DNA of 64,000 bases, from positions 1,344,696-1,408,695 of the forward strand of contig NZ_JACCBY010000001.1 of NCBI RefSeq assembly GCF_013409985.1, in the 5' to 3' direction. Each line of letters opens with the position of its first letter. Within the stretch, counting starts at the first letter, position 1. The notes beneath the pieces are model-generated. The model saw nothing but the letters and a program-made list of their open reading frames with translations. It was not told the DNA's origin and made no database searches. Shown one piece after another: positions 59,329 to 64,000 of the stretch. Source of the DNA: Sphingomonas melonis (GTDB taxonomy: Bacteria > Pseudomonadota > Alphaproteobacteria > Sphingomonadales > Sphingomonadaceae). The position numbers and the translations under genes are program-made.

Positions 59329-60801
59329 TCAGCCGGCGAGCGGCAATTGCTGCGCCAGCGCCGCATTCTGGCGACGCATGTGGCGCAGCGCCTCGGCGAC
59401 CCGGTCGGCGTCGAGCGCATCGACCACCGGGTCGTAGCCCGACGGCACGATCCCCTGGCCGAGCAGCACCGCGACCCAGCTCGGCACGGTGAACAGCTCG
59501 TCGTCGTAGCGGAAGATGCGGCCCTTCTCGCGGAACAGCGCGATCTTGTGCGCGAGCGTGTCGGGCAGCGCCATCGTCCGCACGTGCCGCCAGAACGGCG
59601 TGTCGTCGCGGCGGGTGGCGGCATAATGGAGGATGATGAAGTCGCGAATCGCGGCATAATGATCGCCCATCAGCCGGTTGTATTCGTCGCGCTCGATCGG
59701 GCTGAACCGGTTGTCCGGGAACAGCGCGAACAGCTTCGATATCCCCTCCTGGATCAGATGGATGCTGGTCGATTCGAGCGGTTCGAGGAAGCCGCCGGCA
59801 AGGCCGAGCGCAACGACGTTGCCCGCCCAGCTCTGCCGACGTCGCCCGGCGGTGAACGACAGCCGGCGCGGCGCCGCGGTCGGGACGGCGTCGAGGTTGG
59901 CCATCAGCACGCGTTCGGCCTCGGCATCGTCGGTGAAGCCGCTGGCGTAGACGTAGCCGTTGCCGGTGCGGTGTTGCAGCGGGATGCGCCACTGCCAGCC
60001 CGCCGCATGCGCGGTGGCGCGGGTATAGGGAAGCAGCGGCTGCGTCCGCTCGGTCGGCACCGCGATCGCGCGGTCGCAGGGCAGCCAGTGCGACCAGTCC
60101 TCGAACCCGACGCCCATCGTCTCGCCGAGCAGCAGGCTGCGAAAGCCCGAGCAGTCGAGGAACAGGTCGCCCGCGATTTGCCGGTCGCCCTCCAGCCGCA
60201 CCGCGCCGACATGGCCGCGCTCGTCCTGCTCGACGCCGATGATCCGCCCCTCGACGCGCACCGTCCCCTGGTCCTCGGCGCGTCGGCGCAGGAAGGCGGC
60301 GTAGAGGCCGGCGTCGAAATGATAGGCGTAGTCGACCCCGGACAGCGGCGAACGCGGGTCGGGGGCGGGGGGCGCGAAGCGGCCGGCGCGCGCGGCGACC
60401 GCCGCCATCGCATAGCCTTCGAAATCGCCGATCCCCGGCCGGTCGCGCAGCTTGAGCCAGAGCTGGTGGAAGTTGAGCCCCTCGATATCGCGACCCGGCG
60501 TGCCGAACGGGTGCATGTAGCGTTCGCCTACCGCACCCCAGTCGACGAATTCGATGCCGAGCTTAGGCGTGCCGCCGGTCGCGCGCAGGAAGTCCGCCTC
60601 GTCGATCCCCAACCGTGCGTTGAAGCTGCGGATCGGCGGGATCGTCGCCTCTCCGACGCCGACGGTGCCGATCGCGTCGGATTCGATCAGGGTGATCGTC
60701 CGCTGCCCGTCGTTGAGGAAGCGCGAGGCGGCCGCCGCTGCCATCCAGCCGGCGGTTCCCCCGCCGACGATCACCACCCGGCCGATCGGTGTTCCGCTCA
60801 T
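59329..60801 (-). CDS. flavin-dependent halogenase, tryptophan halogenase family
   Basis: Enzymes of this family use FADH2 and halide to halogenate indole or other aromatics. The 490-residue protein has the FAD motif VVIVGGGTAGWMAAAA. It also has the catalytic Lys (K80 in GGTPKLGIEF), the family signature WQWRIP (269-274) and the second catalytic residue Glu (E343 in LEPLESTSIHL). All active-site markers are present. Its start overlaps the stop of the middle paralogue (60798), so it is the last gene of a three-gene unit. True substrate is unknown; sugar-uptake loci often contain such genes. Confidence 0.92.
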   Translation of the reverse strand: MSGTPIGRVVIVGGGTAGWMAAAAASRFLNDGQRTITLIESDAIGTVGVGEATIPPIRSFNARLGIDEADFLRATGGTPKLGIEFVDWGAVGERYMHPFGTPGRDIEGLNFHQLWLKLRDRPGIGDFEGYAMAAVAARAGRFAPPAPDPRSPLSGVDYAYHFDAGLYAAFLRRRAEDQGTVRVEGRIIGVEQDERGHVGAVRLEGDRQIAGDLFLDCSGFRSLLLGETMGVGFEDWSHWLPCDRAIAVPTERTQPLLPYTRATAHAAGWQWRIPLQHRTGNGYVYASGFTDDAEAERVLMANLDAVPTAAPRRLSFTAGRRRQSWAGNVVALGLAGGFLEPLESTSIHLIQEGISKLFALFPDNRFSPIERDEYNRLMGDHYAAIRDFIILHYAATRRDDTPFWRHVRTMALPDTLAHKIALFREKGRIFRYDDELFTVPSWVAVLLGQGIVPSGYDPVVDALDADRVAEALRHMRRQNAALAQQLPLAG

Positions 60802-62243
60802 CGCCTGCCTCGCTGCGCTGCCGCCAGATACTCGGGATAGGCGGGCAGGCCGGCGGGCAGCGCCGCGACCGCCTGGCGCAACCCGGCCAGCGCCGCGACC
60901 GCACCGGCGCGTGGCGCCGACAGCGCCAGCGGATCACGCCGCACCGGCCGCACGCCGAGTCCGATCAGCGCCTGCTGCCACGTCGCCTGCGGCACCATCT
61001 CCTCCTCCAGCGGCGGCAGCGTGCCGCGCTGGCCGAATTGCGCGAGCGCCGTCGCCAGTTCGGCGGGGTGCTGCCGGGCGCGCTGCGCATGCCAGATGTC
61101 GCCGCGCCGGTGCCCGACGCCATAGAAGGCCGCCGCATATGCGTGGAGCCGGTCGGCGCGCAGCGTCGCGCGGCGGTTGTATTCCGCGACCAGCAGCGGC
61201 TCGGGCGTGCGGACGGGCATCAGCGCCAGCGCGAGGTCGAGGTTGGCGAGCGCCAGGGTGAACCCCGGCCAGCCCAGCGGCCCCAGCGCCGCGGCGGCAT
61301 CGCCGAGCGCCAGCACGTTGCCGGTCAAGGGCATGACCTGCCGCCGCGGCCGGATCGCGATCCGCTCGCCGGGGCTGGTCATCTGCCTGGCGGCGCGCGC
61401 GTCGCTGGTCGTCGCTGCGGCATAGGCCACGGCGGCGAGCGTACGCCCCGCGAGCGGCCAGCGCGCCGTCCAGCCGCTCGTCGTCGCCTCATAGCGGTCG
61501 AGCGGCGACGGTCGCGGCGGTGCGGCGCCGAGCAGCAGCCGGTCGACGGGCAGCGTCGCGCTCCAGTCGATCCATGCCGCGTCCTGCGCGGCAAGCAGCG
61601 CGGCGGGGCCGCTCGCGTCGACGAACAGGTCGGCGGTCAGCGACAGTCCGTCGCTCGTCGTCAGCGCCGTGACCCGGTCGCCTTCGCGATCGATGCGGAC
61701 GCTCTCCGGTGCAACGACGCGCACCCGCGCGGCACGCAGCGCGTCGAGGAAGGCGGGCGTCGCCGCATCGGCATCGAGCCGCAGCGTGTAGGTGACCTGC
61801 GACAGCAGCGAGCGGGGATCGTCGACCGGCGGCGCGAACCGCTCCGCCGTCGCCAGCGCGGCAGCAGGAACCAGCGCGTCGAACGGTCCGTCGCCATGCG
61901 CCAGCCACAGCTGATGCAGCGCCGCGCCGGCGATCGTGGGCATGGTTTCGGACTCGCCGATCGTGAACGGTGCCTCGCCCCAGGTGAAACGCTCGCCGAT
62001 CCGGTGCGTCGCCGCGCCCGCCGCGACCAGCGCCGCTTCGTCGATCCCGAGCGCCTCGAACGCCTCGGCCGCCTGCGGCGTCACCGCGGGCAGGCGGTCG
62101 GCAAGCGCCGCCGGATCGGGTGCGGTGGCGACGAAGGTCACCGTGGCGCGCGGCAGGGCGCGTGCGAACCCGATCGCCGCGCTCAGCGCGACGAGGCCGC
62201 CGCCGACCACGACAACGCTTTGCAGGCTCTCGCGCCGGTTCAC
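60798..62243 (-). CDS. halogenase-family flavoprotein lacking catalytic residues
   Basis: The 481-residue product starts at GTG 62243, overlapping the upstream stop. It keeps an FAD-binding opening (VVVVGGGLVALSAAIGF) and the general length and order of the neighbours, including SLLSQVTYTLRLDADAATPAF and ADLFVDASGPAALL. The catalytic Lys position is Arg (R81 in ATHRIGERF). The WxWxIP motif is replaced by WTARWPLAG, and the PLEST Glu region by GPLGWPGFTL. It is therefore probably not a halogenase and may be a flavin-binding partner or a different monooxygenase. Confidence 0.8.
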   Translation of the reverse strand: MNRRESLQSVVVVGGGLVALSAAIGFARALPRATVTFVATAPDPAALADRLPAVTPQAAEAFEALGIDEAALVAAGAATHRIGERFTWGEAPFTIGESETMPTIAGAALHQLWLAHGDGPFDALVPAAALATAERFAPPVDDPRSLLSQVTYTLRLDADAATPAFLDALRAARVRVVAPESVRIDREGDRVTALTTSDGLSLTADLFVDASGPAALLAAQDAAWIDWSATLPVDRLLLGAAPPRPSPLDRYEATTSGWTARWPLAGRTLAAVAYAAATTSDARAARQMTSPGERIAIRPRRQVMPLTGNVLALGDAAAALGPLGWPGFTLALANLDLALALMPVRTPEPLLVAEYNRRATLRADRLHAYAAAFYGVGHRRGDIWHAQRARQHPAELATALAQFGQRGTLPPLEEEMVPQATWQQALIGLGVRPVRRDPLALSAPRAGAVAALAGLRQAVAALPAGLPAYPEYLAAAQRGRR

Positions 62244-63736
62244 GCCGTCGCCTGCAGATACGCGGCATGGTCAGGCATCGCGTCGACCGCGTCAGCGATC
62301 CCGCCGCGCAACGCGGCGAGCGCACGGTCAAGCGCCGCGGCATCGGGCAGGTCGGCGCGCGGGTCCCAGCCGTCGGGCACCACGTTCTGACCGAGATACA
62401 CCGCCACCCAGCTCGGTTCGAGGAACAGGCCGTGGCTGTAGCGCGATACCTGTGCGGTCTGCCGCCATAGCGCCATCTTCTCGGCAAGGCTGTCGGGGAT
62501 CGCCATCGTGCGGACGTGGTCCCAGAACGGCGAATCGTCGCGCGTCGTCGCGTGATAATGGAGGATCAGGAAGTCGCGCAGCCGGTCGTATTCGGCATCG
62601 ACCAGCGCGTTGAACCCGTCGCGGTCGGCATCGGTGACGCGCTTGCCCGGGAAATGCTCGACCAATTGCGTGATCGCCATCTGCACCAGGTAGATGCTGG
62701 TCGATTCCAGCGGTTCGAGGAAGCCCGAGGCAAGGCCGATCGACAGCACGTTGCCGGCCCAGCTGCGTCGTCGCCGCCCGGCGCGGAAGCGCAGGTGGCG
62801 CGGCTCGGCGAGCGGCGGGTTCTCCATCGCCGCGACCAGCGCATCGGTGGCGGCGCCTTCCGACAGATGCGCGCTCGAATAGACATAGCCGTTGCCGACG
62901 CGGTGGGTGAGGGGGATGCGCCAGCGCCATCCCGCCGCCATCGCGGTGGCGCGGGTGAACGGTTCGATGCCGCCGTCGGGCGAGGCGCAGGGTGCGGCGA
63001 CGGCGCGGTCGCAGGGCAGCCAGTGCGACCAATCCTCCCAGGCCTCGTCCATCGCGCCGCCGATCAGCAGCGCGCGAAAGCCCGAACAGTCGATGAACAG
63101 GTCGCCCGCGATCCGCCGCCCGTCGGCGAGCACGATCGCGGTGACGTCGCCATGCTCGGGATCGCGCTCGACCGTCGTCACCAGTCCCTCGGTGCGCCCC
63201 GCGCCCCGCGCCTCGGCATGCGCGCGCAGGAAGGGGGCGAAGCGCGTCGCATCGAACTGATAGGCATAGCCGAAGGCGCTGGCGAGATCGTGGGGGTCGC
63301 TGCCGGGGCGGGTGAAGCGCTGCGCGACGGCGGCGACAACCGCGGTCGAATAGTCGCCGATCGGTGCCGCCGCCCCGGCCTGGTGGCGCCGCAGCCAGTA
63401 ATGATGGAAGCCGACGCCCGATAGCGGCCGGCCATAGCCGCCGAACGGATGGATGTAGCGGTCGCCGATCGCGCCGAAGTCGCGGAACTCGATGCCCAGC
63501 TTGAAGGTCGCGTGGGTCGCGGCCATGAACGCCGCCTCGTCGATGCCCAGCCGGGTGACGAACGCGCGCAGGTGCGGCAGCGTCGCTTCGCCGACCCCGA
63601 CGATGCCGATCTCCTGCGATTCCACCAGTTCGACCTCGGCGGCGCCGGGTGCCAGCGTCGCCAGCGCCGCCGCGGTCATCCAGCCGGCGGTGCCGCCGCC
63701 GACGATCACCACCTTGATCCGCTGATCCGCCTGCAC
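62240..63736 (-). CDS. flavin-dependent halogenase, tryptophan halogenase family
   Basis: First gene of the trio, from GTG 63736 with GGGAGAGG upstream. The 498-residue protein has VVIVGGGTAGWMTAAA, catalytic Lys K79 (THATFKLGIEF), WRWRIP (270-275) and catalytic Glu E344 (LEPLESTSIYL). It is closely similar to the gene at 59329 (shared RSWAGNV, EDWSHWLPCDRA, GFLEPLESTSI). The three starts are translationally coupled. It is divergent from a signal-peptide-bearing gene across a region with a LacI-operator-like palindrome. Confidence 0.93.
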   Translation of the reverse strand: MQADQRIKVVIVGGGTAGWMTAAALATLAPGAAEVELVESQEIGIVGVGEATLPHLRAFVTRLGIDEAAFMAATHATFKLGIEFRDFGAIGDRYIHPFGGYGRPLSGVGFHHYWLRRHQAGAAAPIGDYSTAVVAAVAQRFTRPGSDPHDLASAFGYAYQFDATRFAPFLRAHAEARGAGRTEGLVTTVERDPEHGDVTAIVLADGRRIAGDLFIDCSGFRALLIGGAMDEAWEDWSHWLPCDRAVAAPCASPDGGIEPFTRATAMAAGWRWRIPLTHRVGNGYVYSSAHLSEGAATDALVAAMENPPLAEPRHLRFRAGRRRRSWAGNVLSIGLASGFLEPLESTSIYLVQMAITQLVEHFPGKRVTDADRDGFNALVDAEYDRLRDFLILHYHATTRDDSPFWDHVRTMAIPDSLAEKMALWRQTAQVSRYSHGLFLEPSWVAVYLGQNVVPDGWDPRADLPDAAALDRALAALRGGIADAVDAMPDHAAYLQATA

Positions 63737-63833
63737 CCACCCTCTCCCACATGTGTCGTTCTACGGCGCAACCCGTTCGGAACGCGTCGCTTCCCCGTGT
63801 CCCTATGCTGATCTCTACAGGGAATGTGTATCG

Positions 63834-63839
63834 TTGACA
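63834..63839 (+). promoter_or_regulatory. possible -35 element
   Basis: TTGACA is a perfect sigma70 -35 hexamer upstream of the truncated exported protein gene, but no good -10 hexamer follows at 16-18 bases. Weak support. Confidence 0.25.
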
Positions 63840-63858
63840 GCGGCTTCGTGGCACGGCT

Positions 63859-63872
63859 TGGTGGCGCTACCA
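63859..63872. promoter_or_regulatory. LacI-family operator-like palindrome
   Basis: TGGTGGCGCTACCA differs by one symmetric pair from the perfect palindrome TGGTAGCGCTACCA, a shape typical of LacI-family operators (central CG). It lies about 30 bases before the ATG of the truncated gene and about 120 bases before the halogenase trio. Its regulator is not in the window. Confidence 0.45.
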
Positions 63873-63901
63873 CGATGTAGATGGTTCCCAGGGAGAGGAT
63901 G

Positions 63902-64000
63902 ATGATTTTGAGGTTCGGTACGGCTTGCGCAGCGCTCGCGCTGATGGTGGGCGCGTCGCCCGCAACGGCGCAGCAGCAGGCGGCCAGCGCCGCCGTTCCC
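63902..64000 (+). CDS. exported protein, 3'-truncated by window edge (possibly a TonB-dependent receptor)
   Basis: Two adjacent ATGs (63899 and 63902) follow GGGAGAGG; the second has better spacing. Only 33 codons are visible: a signal peptide (ILRFGTACAALALMVGASPATA|QQQ) and the start of a mature Ala/Gln-rich segment. In related bacteria, genes of this kind beside tryptophan halogenase clusters are usually TonB-dependent receptors. That identity is inference from context; nothing of the barrel or plug is in view. Confidence 0.6.
   Translation, partial: MILRFGTACAALALMVGASPATAQQQAASAAVP

Overview
The window looks like chromosomal DNA of a sphingomonad (Alphaproteobacteria, Sphingomonas or a close relative). 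The evidence is the very high GC content, many GTG starts fused to the preceding stop (GTGA/ATGA overlaps), a GcrA cell-cycle regulator, alphaproteobacterial-type ParE, RecO, MetZ and ApaG, BapA-like type I secretion genes, and many short palindromic repeats between genes. This is inference from gene content; no rRNA, tRNA, phage, transposase or CRISPR array was seen.

Layout. 1-11.8 kb (mostly +): 3' end of uvrC; a polysaccharide deacetylase/acyltransferase pair; recO; leuB; a polyprenyl-phosphate-mannose-synthase-like glycosyltransferase fused to GtrA, convergent with a protein O-mannosyltransferase homologue; a 0.9 kb repeat-rich gap; and a tightly overlapping metZ-apaG-lysR-GNAT operon. 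11.8-18.7 kb: a serine hydrolase with an ABC-2 permease (-), gcrA (+), an outer-membrane beta-barrel protein (-), parE (+). 18.5-32.7 kb (-): a type I secretion/giant adhesin locus, transcribed as adhesin (2829 aa, 24 Ig-like repeats) > tolC-like > ABC exporter > HlyD-like adaptor > marR-like > an RMF-like open frame lacking a normal start codon. 32.8-34.3 kb: small genes and a cupin. 34.3-42.8 kb (-): a glycogen-to-trehalose cluster glgX > treZ > malQ > treY. 42.9-48.0 kb (-): a small exported protein, a 3-methyladenine glycosylase, an Mfd-like coupling factor, a glutaredoxin. 48.0-51.9 kb: a TesA-like esterase lipoprotein divergent from a YbbA/YbbP-like ABC pair. 51.9-52.5 kb: a three-copy tandem repeat. 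52.5-56.6 kb: a spore-photoproduct-lyase homologue with a small partner, a second GDSL esterase, an RNase H-fold protein, CsbD-like, DUF4142 and DUF3597 proteins. 56.6-59.2 kb: a PAS-GGDEF-EAL protein. 59.3-64 kb: three flavin-dependent halogenase-family genes (-), the middle one apparently without its catalytic residues, divergent from the start of an exported protein gene cut by the window end.

Functional links. Genome maintenance is well represented (UvrC, RecO, Mfd, 3-methyladenine glycosylase, SPL-like, ParE). Envelope and stress biology is the second theme: adhesin export, a candidate O-mannosylation pair, trehalose synthesis from glycogen, CsbD and DUF4142 proteins.

The best candidates for something under-described are (i) the halogenase trio with a degenerate paralogue beside a LacI-operator-like palindrome, (ii) the adhesin operon with a regulator and an RMF-like frame at its tail, and a hairpin that could bury the tolC ribosome binding site, and (iii) a spore-photoproduct-lyase homologue with all key cysteines in an apparent non-spore-former. 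All functional assignments come from reading motifs by eye; no database search was run.
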